Of a stretch of 64,000 nt of DNA, positions 31,421 through 40,619 are shown one piece after another. The notes under the pieces are model-generated. The model saw nothing but the letters and a program-made list of their open reading frames with translations. It did not search any database and was not told where the DNA came from. The first letter of the stretch is position 1. Each line of letters starts with the position of its first letter. Source of the stretch: Kalmanozyma brasiliensis GHG001 (lineage: Eukaryota > Basidiomycota > Ustilaginomycetes > Ustilaginales); assembly GCF_000497045.1 (NCBI RefSeq), contig NW_015961990.1:248001-312000 (forward strand). Direction: 5' to 3'. Position numbers and translations under genes: made by a program.

Positions 31421-34348
31421 CTACTCGCTCAACTCGCGCTCCAACAGACGCTGCAGCGTCGACTGCTTCCACCAGGAGCGTTGTGCTTCGAGCGTGTCAA
31501 AGATGTGGTGCTCTTCGATGTTGTACTGTTCGTAGATGTAGTCGCGCGGGGAGACCTGCTCCGTTTCCGCGTCGGCTGGTTCGGGGTGGGTGAGGGAGCT
31601 GCTCCGCCTCGGGGGTTCGACCTCATCCGACGCGAGGGACGACGCTGACGGCGCGGATTGAAGTGCCTCCCTGGACGTGTTTGACACGCTCGATCGACGC
31701 TTCGTCGGACTCCCCATGCCTCTTGCATGAACCTCCAATTCCCCCTTCATCTCCTTTTCCCTCCTCCACACCCCCAACGCAGCCCGATTCGTCCCGCGCA
31801 GTATACTCTCCAACTCCGCCTGATCCGGCACGTACAACCGCGACTCCAACGTCTGCACCAACGCCAAACACACCCTGTAGATGACCGAATCGGTCTCGTC
31901 CAACAACACGACATCCCAGATGCGCATCACCGTGTCGACGTCCAACCAGCGCGCCCAGAGGGTCGACACCCAGTCGCGCAGCACCACGCGGTACAGTCGC
32001 ACGTTGTGCCCAAGAAGGTTGGCGTACGCTTTGGGCATTTGATCCCCCAACAGCGTCTCGAGGACGCGTTCGAAGCTCCGGATGGCTTTTTCTTTGGGTG
32101 CGAGGGTGTAGGCGCCCCCCGGGGTGCGGGTGGTGGAAGCGATGCTGGCGCGCGCTTTGACGGGGCTCGACGGTGCGGAAGGGGAGACGAGCGTGGGCAG
32201 GAGGGAGTAGAGCGCTTTGAGCCACGGTTTCGACTCGATCAGGTTGAGAAGCGCGATGAAGGCTGTGTTGACCGACATGTTAATGAGCAGCACGCCGGCG
32301 AGAGAGGCGAGACCAGGTTGATAGATGTCGATGCCGCGACGGGCGTATTCGTCTTGTGGCTCGTAGTGATTGTCGACTTCGCCGCTGCCGGGAAGCTCGG
32401 AACTGTGTGCGTGATGATGCGCAGCAGCCTTGTTGGCATTCCCCGCGAGGTCCAGCTGAGCCAGCTGACCTATACGCACCAGAACGAATGCGCGGCAAAT
32501 GCGAACCAGGTCGTCGTGCAGCGGTCCATTCGCCTGAAACAGCCGCAAGCTCGGTAGCGTCTCCTCTACATCCTCTTCGATCTGATCCAGCACGCGACGC
32601 GGAATAATCGATTCGCTCCCCGCCGCCTTCCTCTCCGTCTGTTCCAACAGACTCCTCGACAGCATCAGCGGATTGCCAATCGCCAACGCCCACACCCTTC
32701 CTCGGATACTCGGCGGCACACCTTTCCACCACAACTGCTCGAGCTCGGCATCCTTGCGCGCGCGAGACCAGGACGGCAGGATCTCCTTCTCCCACCGACC
32801 TAGCGCCTCGCGTTGCTCGTCCTGTCGCTGCCGTCGGCGCTCTTCGTCGTCCTCGCGCTTCTTGCGCTCCGCTTCTTTTGCGGCGATCATCATGCGCTCA
32901 AAGTCGGCACGGTGTTTGATTTCTTCCGTCTTGGGTTTGGCGGGGAGCGTGGTCATGCGTGTGCGTGAGTCGACGGGGTGCGAGCTGGCAGAGGAGGATT
33001 TGCGACGACTGGCAGGGTCGACTTGGTCGGCTTTGTCGGTCAGACCGGGAGAAGTGGTGGTGGTGAGGTTGGCGCCGTTCGGCGGGGTGGATGAGGATGG
33101 TGCGGCCTCGCCATCGATAGCGGATGCGGCAGCCTCAACAGCTTCCACCTCCTCAGATAATGATGTTGCTACTTCGTCGGACTGTGCCGATTGCGATGGC
33201 TCTGCATCATTAGGAGCCAGATCTTTGGGCGCGGATCGAGGACTGATGAGAGAATCGGGGATGACGCTGATGTTGCCGTTCTCATCTGCAGCGAGCAGCA
33301 CCGGTGCCGGCGTGATCGAGAGACCGTTCTTGTTCAAAGTGGACCTAGATGAAACGCCTTCGTTCGCGTCATGTGACAGCGTCTGAGATTGATTGGGTGA
33401 AGGACTTGGGCTTGGACCACGTGTCGGGCTCGCGGGTCTGCTGGAAGGTGCACTTCTTCGACCTCTGTAGCGGCCCTCTACGCTCCGATTGCTGCCCTCG
33501 TCCTCAGCCTGTGGAGTCCTTGTTGGACTGAGCTCGTTCACCGCTCGACTGCTATCGGGCACCGACGTTGGTACGGGCTCCACGTTGCCGGCTTGGAGGT
33601 CTTGACTAGAGATGGCATCGCTGCGAACCTGCTCTGCTGTCTTACCTGACGGTCCTAGTGAGCCACGACTGAGCGAAGCATCGTCCTCGGGTGCGTCCAG
33701 TGTGATGTCGACAAAGTTGAGGTCCGCCTTATCTACAACGACGGGGGAGGGGTGCGATGCGAGCTCGTCGTGTTGAGCAGTCGGAGGATGCGGCGATGCA
33801 GAGCGAGAAGCGAGGTCGACTTCGACGCTGTCGTCGTAGTGAGGTATCGACATGTCTGCTTCTTCCTCTTGGATCACATTCTGCAGCGAAGTTGAGGCGA
33901 GGGAAGCCGTCAGTGCGCTTGTTGGATCACGAGAGACGCTGTACTTCTTTGGCGGGACAGAGTCGATGCGGCGGTGCGAAGTGGAAGCAGGACCGGCTAG
34001 TGACACGTCAGATGCCTTGGGTGAGCCGACCAGCGAGATGTCACCGTCATCTTCGTCCGCGTCCGAGGCGATTGGCTGCTCTTCCTCGGTGGACTTCGAT
34101 TCGAAGTTTGGCTTGTCCGACAATGTGTCATCAAATGTGACGGCCATGGTCTCCGCGACCTTTGGCTCAGACGAGATTGCTTCTCCATTCTCTTCTTCTC
34201 CGTTCTGTTCCTCTATCGCATCAGTGCTACCTTCGGCTGCATGATTCGAGTCTTGAGGGGCCAATTCGTTGGGGCGTGGGACGTCTTCAACATTGTCGGA
34301 AGGCGGAGACACACTCGACACCGTGATTGAGCCGTCCGCTGCAGACAT
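31421..34348 (-). CDS. TBC-domain protein with altered catalytic fingers, TBC1D12/14-like
   Basis: The protein has 975 residues from ATG 34348 (MSAADGSITVSS). The first 500 residues are disordered and acidic or Ser-rich. A charged helix (about 485-525, KEAERKKREDDEERRRQRQDE) leads into a TBC domain at about 540-880: WWKGVPPSIRGRVWALAIGN, then VETLPSLRLF-like block, and RLYRVVLRDWVSTLWARWLDVDTVMRIWDVVLLDE. Family members stimulate GTP hydrolysis by Rab proteins through an Arg and a Gln finger. Here the IxxDxxR motif reads IEEDVEE, with Asp593 kept but Glu596 at the Arg position. The YxQG motif reads YQPG, with Pro678 at the expected Gln and a Gln one residue earlier. A His-rich insertion (AAAHHHAHS) separates the two. 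It may be a non-catalytic Rab binder (inference). Confidence 0.85.
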   Translation of the reverse strand: MSAADGSITVSSVSPPSDNVEDVPRPNELAPQDSNHAAEGSTDAIEEQNGEEENGEAISSEPKVAETMAVTFDDTLSDKPNFESKSTEEEQPIASDADEDDGDISLVGSPKASDVSLAGPASTSHRRIDSVPPKKYSVSRDPTSALTASLASTSLQNVIQEEEADMSIPHYDDSVEVDLASRSASPHPPTAQHDELASHPSPVVVDKADLNFVDITLDAPEDDASLSRGSLGPSGKTAEQVRSDAISSQDLQAGNVEPVPTSVPDSSRAVNELSPTRTPQAEDEGSNRSVEGRYRGRRSAPSSRPASPTRGPSPSPSPNQSQTLSHDANEGVSSRSTLNKNGLSITPAPVLLAADENGNISVIPDSLISPRSAPKDLAPNDAEPSQSAQSDEVATSLSEEVEAVEAAASAIDGEAAPSSSTPPNGANLTTTTSPGLTDKADQVDPASRRKSSSASSHPVDSRTRMTTLPAKPKTEEIKHRADFERMMIAAKEAERKKREDDEERRRQRQDEQREALGRWEKEILPSWSRARKDAELEQLWWKGVPPSIRGRVWALAIGNPLMLSRSLLEQTERKAAGSESIIPRRVLDQIEEDVEETLPSLRLFQANGPLHDDLVRICRAFVLVRIGQLAQLDLAGNANKAAAHHHAHSSELPGSGEVDNHYEPQDEYARRGIDIYQPGLASLAGVLLINMSVNTAFIALLNLIESKPWLKALYSLLPTLVSPSAPSSPVKARASIASTTRTPGGAYTLAPKEKAIRSFERVLETLLGDQMPKAYANLLGHNVRLYRVVLRDWVSTLWARWLDVDTVMRIWDVVLLDETDSVIYRVCLALVQTLESRLYVPDQAELESILRGTNRAALGVWRREKEMKGELEVHARGMGSPTKRRSSVSNTSREALQSAPSASSLASDEVEPPRRSSSLTHPEPADAETEQVSPRDYIYEQYNIEEHHIFDTLEAQRSWWKQSTLQRLLERELSE

Positions 34349-35583
34349 GGCGAGAGATCGAGAGTTCTGGCGTCGATTGCAACTCTGGTGAGTGAGTTGC
34401 TGTTGAGTCGGCTAGGTATGGGTGGAAGGGGCCATGATCAATTGGCCGAGTATGAGGCTATTGTCTGCTCTGTTGTTGCGCGATGTGACCGTGATGCTGC
34501 TAGGCGACTGCTTGGAAGGAAGTTGATGAGGTCTATCGAGGAAGGCGGTGCGCCTGTAATGAACAAAGCACATGCCTCTCTCCAAGTCACTCCTTCCCGC
34601 GGGGCGTTCGGGCTCAAATTGGACCCTGAAATTGATTGGCGCCCATAACCATTGAGCCAGAGAGCGTGCCGAGGATGGAAGCGCCAAGAGCGGCATCACG
34701 CCGAATCCCATCACACTCCGTCATCTCGGACCTTCCGACTTTCTCACGGCATGCATGGGAAAGGAGCCGATAGTTCGGCAGATGCGATACGCATGACTGC
34801 TCTCGAGTGTCGAGGCTGAGTAGAGGTCCTGCTTGGGAGACGCACAGGCCTAGTGAGGCTCCAGCGCAGATCGCTATCGAGACCAAATCTCACAGAAATC
34901 GGGCCGTCGCGCTCCCCGCTTTGTGCGCATGTCTCGTGTAGAGTTGATGAGGCTTGGAATTCGCGCAGCGCAGCGCAGCTCGCTCGCACCTTTGCGAAAG
35001 TCGCGTCCGTCGTCGCATGGGCCAAAAAACAGAGCTGTGATGGAACAAAGAGGGGCAGCGCTCTGCTCAGCGCAGCGCAGGGTCTGATGGGCTCTGATCA
35101 ATTCTTCTTTCACTGACCCGCACCCAGCTCAGCATTCCGGTTGTTCCAGCCCTCCATCCGTCTTCCACACTTCCATCATCGATGATCGCCCTTCTGGGTC
35201 TACACATTCTCTCACTGCAACATCGAGGCCTTCCTTGCGTCTTTACAACAGGCGACTATTGTCTCCGTCGACCCCATCATCCTCAAGGTCCTCACGCCGC
35301 AACTTCAGCAGCAGCAAAAGTTATCGCTGTCGATCCAGTGGCATCCGTCGCTGGTTCTGAGGCTTGACGCTACTACTCGACCCTCCTGCTCGCGGCCTCG
35401 TACCATCACCGCATCCGACGCTTTCCCCAGCGTCGCCCTCATTTCGAGCCCGCCAAGCTGATTTCAACACTTCGAGACGCTCTCCTCCGAAGGAAATCCA
35501 CAGCACCGGACGATCCCCCGAAGCGAGCGTCCTCTCCCGCTACTACCTCCTTATCCACCACCGTCGACACCTCTTTCACCGAG
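34349..35583. other. Divergent promoter region, TBC and HP1-like genes
   Basis: About 1.2 kb. It contains two clusters of a GCGCA-type repeat: 34963-34980 and 35068-35080 (units of GCGCA/CAGCG). A pyrimidine-rich leader precedes the HP1-like ATG. No coding potential seen. Confidence 0.55.
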
Positions 35584-36703
35584 ATGGCTGTAACTCCGCG
35601 CAGCCGCAGCCGCAGCGCCACGGCCTCTGCCAGCGCTTCCCCTTCCAAATCCAACGGTCGCAGACAGGCTGCTACCATTACGATCGACATGTCTGACGAC
35701 GAAGACATGGAAGATGAGAAGCCAGCAAGTAACGGCCGCTCTTCCAAGTCCAAGGGGGCATCACAGGCCCTCGAAGTCAAAGACGATGAAGACGAGGAGG
35801 AGGGAGACGAAGAGGAGGAGTTCGAGGTCGAGGCAATTCGCGCACATCGTCGTTCGAAAGACACAGATTCGGTAAGTTTGCCTGCCATGCCGATCAGAGC
35901 TCGCGATCATGGACATGATGCATGTAAGTGTACACCGGCTGATTTTGCGATATTTTTCCATTTGTCGACCAATCGCACAGTGGAAATGCGAGTACCTGGT
36001 CAAATGGAAGGGCTGGCCAGAAGAAGACAACACCTGGGAGCCCGAAAAGAACCTTGTCGAGGGTGGACAGACGCTTGTGGACGACTACTGGAAAGACCAA
36101 CCTTCCAAGTCGCAGCCCAAGAAATTTGAGCAGATCCGCAAGCGCAAGTCTCAGCACGATGTCGAGGACGACGAGGACGAAGACGAAGAGTCTGCAGAGG
36201 AAGATATCAAGCCGTCCAGCAGGGGCAAAGCAAAGAAGTCAGGACGAGCAAGCGCAGCATCGTCGAAGCACTCGAGCCCCGCGAAAAAGCCGCGCACGTC
36301 CACATCGAGCCGACGTGCGCCTCCTACTTCGGACACGGACGAGGGCGAAGACAACAGCGACGACCCTAATCCGGCGGGCCAACGCAAGGCTATCGAACGC
36401 GTTCGTCAGCGCTATCTGAACATGTACCAACAAAAAGACGACTGGGAGAACAGAGTCGAGAGCATTCTCAACATGCAGCGCGATCCCAAGGACAGTCGGC
36501 TGCAGAGCTACGTCCAGTTCGGACCCCACCCGCAGTGGATCAGTACCATGGAAGAGATGTTCCCCGGCACGAGCGACAACGATGGCAAGGGCCCTCGACT
36601 TTGGGTGGACAACGACATTTGCAACGACAAGTGCCCGCAGAAGGTCATCGAGTTCTACGAGGACCACGTGCGATTCACCAATCCGCAGCCAGCACGTAAA
36701 TAG
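35584..36703 (+). CDS. HP1-like chromodomain and chromoshadow protein
   Basis: Two exons, 35584-35871 and 35981-36703 (intron 109 nt, donor GTAAGT, acceptor CACAG, phase 0), give 336 residues. The splice lies inside the chromodomain and restores it. An acidic stretch (DEDEEEGDEEEE) leads into the chromodomain at about residues 78-135: EFEVEAIRAH, then WKCEYLVKWKGWPEEDNTWEPE-type core. The aromatic cage positions read Phe, Trp and Trp. A Lys/Ser-rich hinge follows. The C-terminal 110 residues resemble a chromoshadow domain, ending CPQKVIEFYEDHVRF. HP1/Swi6 proteins bind methylated H3K9 and dimerise through the shadow domain. The shadow part is more diverged than the chromodomain. From memory, HP1-like factors are reported in some smuts and missing in U. 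maydis; this should be checked. Confidence 0.88.
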
Positions 36704-37034
36704 GCATCGCGCTCCTCTAGAAACTCCATTGTCGTGCTCTCACAAAAGATTCTTTTGACGATCAACATACCTTGTACAGCTGCGTTGTACGATTGTGTCT
36801 CTCTAGCAGCCATCTCGATACCATAGCAGCCATCTCGATACCAATGTACAACCAACTTGTAAGGATAGCGGGCACGCTCTGGGGACGGATGCGTAGGAGG
36901 GCGAGCTTTCTCAAAAGTCGATGTCAAGCTCCAGAAGACTTGTTATCGACCCTGATCGCACACGACACATCGTCCACGACCTGAAAGAAACATGCATTCA
37001 TTGCGATTGACCTACAACCAGGTGGATGTGGTCT
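36704..37034. other. Convergent intergenic region with 20-bp tandem duplication
   Basis: The 331 bases between two stop codons form the 3' flanks of the HP1-like and CipC-like genes. Apart from the tandem 20-mer at 36804-36843, nothing is seen. Confidence 0.6.
36804..36843. repeat. Perfect tandem 20-bp direct repeat
   Basis: Two back-to-back copies of a 20-base unit (TAGCAGCCATCTCGATACCA) occur in the probable 3' UTR of the HP1-like gene, about 100 bases after its stop. Perfect identity suggests a recent slippage or duplication event. Confidence 0.85.
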
Positions 37035-37450
37035 TTAGTTGTACTGCTGGTCGTACATCTGTTCGGCCTGCTGGCGGGCGTGGCGCTTGGCCTCCTCGCG
37101 GTCGAGGAAGTCGAGGCCTTTGGTCTCGAAGAGCTTGTCGACTTCGGCGCCGGCGATGCCGGCGAGGATCTCCTTGGCCATGCCGTGCTTGATGGGTTCG
37201 CCGTTGCGTTCCTGGCGCTTCTCGTACTCGCGCATGGCGACGAAACCCGCACCGAACCCAACGGCTTCGTGCGAGAACTTGGACTGGTGCTGCTGCGGGT
37301 CCTGGTTGTCTGTGCGTGCGAAAAGCGGATGGTGGAAGAGACGGTCAGTGAATGTTCTAGAGAGGCAGCAGGGCGGTGAACAGCAGTGAGGGCAGGATGA
37401 TGCTTACAGACAAAGTCAGCCGCCTCCTCGTGGTTACCAAAGCCGAACAT
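37035..37450 (-). CDS. cipC: CipC-like small stress-associated protein (DUF3759 family)
   Basis: Two exons, 37450-37408 and 37309-37035 (intron 98 nt, donor GTAAGC, acceptor CACAG), give 105 residues. Splicing joins MFGFGNHEEAADFVY to NQDPQQHQSKFSHEAVG and keeps the frame. The protein follows the CipC pattern: MFGFG start, SHEAVGFGAGFVAMREYEKRQ helix, a stretch containing HGMAKEILAGIAGAEVDKL, then GLDFLDREEAKRHARQQAEQ. CipC was first described as a concanamycin-induced protein in Aspergillus, and relatives are abundant in hyphae and under stress; the biochemical role is unknown. The short first exon, which only holds 14 codons, would be missed without splicing. A TATA box about 95 bases upstream suggests strong regulated transcription. 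Confidence 0.85.
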
Positions 37451-38499
37451 TTTGATAGATTTGTGAGTGTGGGTGGTGTGGGGTGTATGGAGTTGTGATG
37501 TTGGTTGCTTTGACGGCGGGTGGAGGCTCAGCAAGTGTCGGTATATATGTCTTCCAGCACGAGCAGGTAGAAGCTTCTGGGGCTGGCCTGTGCTCGCTTA
37601 CACTCACGGTCCAGCACCAAGGCCTCGCCTCTTCCGGGAGGCCTTCCAGCACACGGGCCGCACAACGTGAAACGTCGCCTGGGCAGGAACGACACGCACA
37701 CTGCCACAGCTTTTGGGTAAAGTGTTGGTCTAGCGCTCGTCAATGACGCAGCTGGGCCGAGGCTGTGCCTGCGTGCGTGCATGTCACACTCGCGGCACCC
37801 GACGGGAAGGTTGGTGAACGGACCATGCCGCGGCCAAAGTGCTATATTTTCTTCAAGCCAGAGCGAAAGCAACACGGCTGCCGGCGGCCCCGCTGGCTCG
37901 GCTGGCTCGGCTGTGCGTCACCCTGCGGCGCAAGTTCCCGAAAAAAAACACAATGCCCCCACGGCACACCCGAGGGCTGCTTTCAAAACGTTCCCATTCA
38001 GAGGGGCAGCGTGACGTCGTTCGAGCTCCGCCATTGTGACAACCTGTGAGGTCGACGTTGCTGCACGGTAGTCTTCACAGCGACACGCTGGCCCGCTTGA
38101 GCCCCTCCAAGCAACGCTTCCAGGCGCAGACAATGCGCGAGAGGCGGTGCGGTTGCACACCGTCGTGCGTGGTGGCGCACAATGCCGTGCGAAGCGCTGT
38201 CATGCGAGAAGGCAAAGGAAGTCGGGCTAATGCACCAGGCCCAGGGCGCTAGAGAAGGCAGAGAGGTTGGTCGGCCTGTGCGGGCGCTCAGTCGGCCCGT
38301 TCAGGAGTGACGAATCTTCCGATCTTTTGTGAGCTAAGTCGATCGGCTCGATCAATCTTTCCTCTGTGGTGTTGCCCAAGAAAGAGCCGTGTCCCACAAT
38401 CAGGCGCTCTGCCGTCAGCGCGTGCTCTCTCACAGGTAGCGGAACAGATGGTATCAATCTTCATTCGATGCCTTGTAGTCAATACATGCTCGCCCATGC
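37451..38499. other. Intergenic region, about 1.05 kb, CipC-like promoter
   Basis: It contains the TATA box and the weak stress-type sites mentioned above, a GGCTCGGCTGGCTCGG repeat near 37890-37910 and an A-run near 37935-37945. No gene seen. The part next to 38500 is the 3' flank of the membrane-protein gene. Confidence 0.55.
37541..37549 (-). promoter_or_regulatory. TATA box of the CipC-like gene
   Basis: A TATATA core lies about 95 bases upstream of the ATG at 37450, consistent with a highly expressed or inducible gene. Further upstream there is one AGGGG (stress-element type) site near 38002-38006 and a TGACGTC sequence just beyond it; both are single sites and weak evidence. Confidence 0.55.
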
Positions 38500-39102
38500 T
38501 TACTTGCGCTTGCCCTTTCCGCCCTTGGCACTCGCCGCTGGCCCTGCAGCCATGGTCCCGTTCTGAGCCCGAACAGCGCTCAGCGACGCCTGCCACCACG
38601 ACACGGTCAGGAGCGACAGGAAGCCATGAGCCACACCCGCGACCGACTCGACCCGCACGCCGTGCTTCGCTAGCAGCGCTGGGAACGCAAAGTCAATAAA
38701 AGGCTCTGCGTTCAGCAGCACGCTCGAGGCCACACCGTGGTAGAGCAGAAGCAGGATCGCCGCGGCCCGCTTGCCAGGCAGATAATCCGGCAGACCGTAC
38801 AAGAGGATGCACACGATCGAAAGCGCCAGCGAGAGCGTTGCGTAGAGCTGCACAACCAAACGACCGAATCAGTATGTAGACCTGAGAAGACAGGATGGGA
38901 CAGAAGGAAGAGAGCTCACCTTGATGATCACAGCAGTAGTGTTGTTGATCTCGTCCTTAAATGCAAGCCCGCGGGTGAGGAAGAGGCCGATGAACGCAAC
39001 CGGCCCTTCGAGCGCCGCGTGCAGCAGCCAGATGATGTTCAGCGCTGAGAAGGCCGATACTGTCGCACCTTGTGGGGCGAATGCCGTTTGTGGATGCGCC
39101 AT
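38500..39102 (-). CDS. Orphan four-helix membrane protein
   Basis: Two exons, 39102-38920 and 38847-38500 (intron 72 nt, donor GTGAGC, acceptor TGCAG, phase 0), give 176 residues starting MAHPQTAFAPQGATVS. The splice joins TTAVIIK to LYATLSLALSIVCILLYG. Four hydrophobic stretches are visible: about residues 20-48, 62-80, 88-108 and 130-148. The C-terminus is short and Lys-rich (KGGKGKRK), possibly a cytosolic ER-retrieval-like tail (inference). I do not recognise the family. Single N-glycosylation motif NNT in the first loop. Confidence 0.72.
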
Positions 39103-39407
39103 CGTGTACGTATGCTTCAAGAAGTTGATGATGGTGAAGGTGGGGGGTCAGGATTGGGAGGATGTCACGCGAGGTAGGGCACAAACTCTAATCTCGAGAT
39201 GTCGGCGCTCGTTGATCCGTGCCAATCAAGTTCTTCTGGCTCCAGGGTGGCGAAGAACGATTTGTGCAGATTTGGCAAATCTGTCGGTCTGACAGTCGTG
39301 AAAAAATCCTCCTCTTGTCCTCGAGTTCCGCGCTCCGACGTTGGTGAGACCCCAGGGTGCTATCTTCTGTACGCTGATTTGCATGTCTATAGGTGATGTA
39401 CAGACTG
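39103..39407. other. Short intergenic region between same-strand genes
   Basis: The 305 bases hold the promoter of the membrane-protein gene and the 3' flank of the Mak32-like gene. I see no distinct element. Confidence 0.5.
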
Positions 39408-40619
39408 CTACGAGAGCCTTGCTCGCAGCAGATCGAGACGTTCTGCAGCTGTATGGCCATTCCAGAGTTCTTGGCCGTCCTTGACATCGAATGATGGCAA
39501 CCCAAGCTGCTCGATGACCAGGGAAGCAGAGACCGCTCCATGCCTCGCTGCTTCCACCAGCCTATCCATCGGTTCTCTTTCGTCATCTCCTTGTGTCTGC
39601 ACGAGATGTGCACTAAAGCCACCGAGGAAGGAGTTTCCTGCGCCTGTCACGTCCTTGATGCGAGAAGAACTCGTATCGGGAGCAGCCTTGCCCTCCGCAC
39701 TACGTCCCTGTTCAGACGACTCGGGTGATGTGTGCCATGCTGGAACGTGTCGGAATCCGAGCCCTGCTTGACCCACCACAGAGCCCCATGCGCCGCTACG
39801 AATGCAGATGATAGGCCCGAATGGTCCGTGCTCCTTGCCTTCGCCTTCCTCTGGTCGCTGCAGGTTTTTCGTGAAGCCAGAAGCGAGCTTGTTCGTGATG
39901 AAGCGTACGATGAGATCAGTCGTGCAGTCTGTGTCTGACAAAGCCTGCTGAAGCGCTCGTTGCCATTCCTCGCCCAGCCCAAGCAGGTCCGCAGCCTCTT
40001 CGTGGTTCGGGCTGAACACGGCCAATCTCGGCAGCACCTTTAGACAGTCCTGCAGGTTCTCGAAGACGCACGAGTCCGGTATTGGTTCGTAGACCAGCTT
40101 GGGAAAGGCTCTTGCACAACTGTCCTTGGCGAGTATGTCATCGATCTGCGAGATCGACTCGAGCGCTCTCTCAGGCGAGCATATGAAATGGATCCATTCG
40201 GGCAGACTCTTCGGATCAGCCGTGCTGCACTGCAACAAATCCTTCGGCTCGAGTCGAATCTTTGGCGAAAGATAGTTGAAGCCGCGATGTTCGCCCTTGT
40301 AGATATTGACCGCCCTCGTTGTGCCACCCGGTCTCGACCTGTAGTGCCACATGGACGACGGACCAGCTTCGATGGAAGAGCGATCGAATCGGTCCAGTAC
40401 AGCCTGATCTTGCTCCCTCCAATCGGACCCGCGATCAATGACCATTTGGATGCTTGAAGGTGGTAGGAAGACCCGCGCTCCTATCGCAAAGTAGCAGCCC
40501 CCTCCACCGATCTGATCCTCCAGACCCCTGTTGCCCAGGTCCTTGCCCGAGGTGGGATCGAGGAATTGGAACTCGTCAATGATGAACATACCCATTGTGG
40601 CAAGCCTAGGAGACGTCAT
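39408..40619 (-). CDS. MAK32: Mak32-like pfkB-fold sugar-kinase family protein
   Basis: The protein has 403 residues from ATG 40619 (MTSPRLATMGMF). It belongs to the ribokinase/pfkB fold. Early residues show IGGGGCYFAIGARVFLPP near 37-54, replacing the usual sugar-binding GGNxxN part, and the nucleotide-binding signature near 322-335 reads KDVTGAGNSFLGGF. The normal pfkB signature has GAGD, whose Asp is the catalytic base; here residue 329 is Asn. Fungal Mak32 proteins are the closest match: in budding yeast MAK32 is needed for stable maintenance of the L-A killer RNA system, and its biochemical activity is unknown. Stretches FSPNHEEAADLLG and GAWGSVVG fit the fold. The gene is intron-free. 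Confidence 0.8.
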   Translation of the reverse strand: MTSPRLATMGMFIIDEFQFLDPTSGKDLGNRGLEDQIGGGGCYFAIGARVFLPPSSIQMVIDRGSDWREQDQAVLDRFDRSSIEAGPSSMWHYRSRPGGTTRAVNIYKGEHRGFNYLSPKIRLEPKDLLQCSTADPKSLPEWIHFICSPERALESISQIDDILAKDSCARAFPKLVYEPIPDSCVFENLQDCLKVLPRLAVFSPNHEEAADLLGLGEEWQRALQQALSDTDCTTDLIVRFITNKLASGFTKNLQRPEEGEGKEHGPFGPIICIRSGAWGSVVGQAGLGFRHVPAWHTSPESSEQGRSAEGKAAPDTSSSRIKDVTGAGNSFLGGFSAHLVQTQGDDEREPMDRLVEAARHGAVSASLVIEQLGLPSFDVKDGQELWNGHTAAERLDLLRARLS

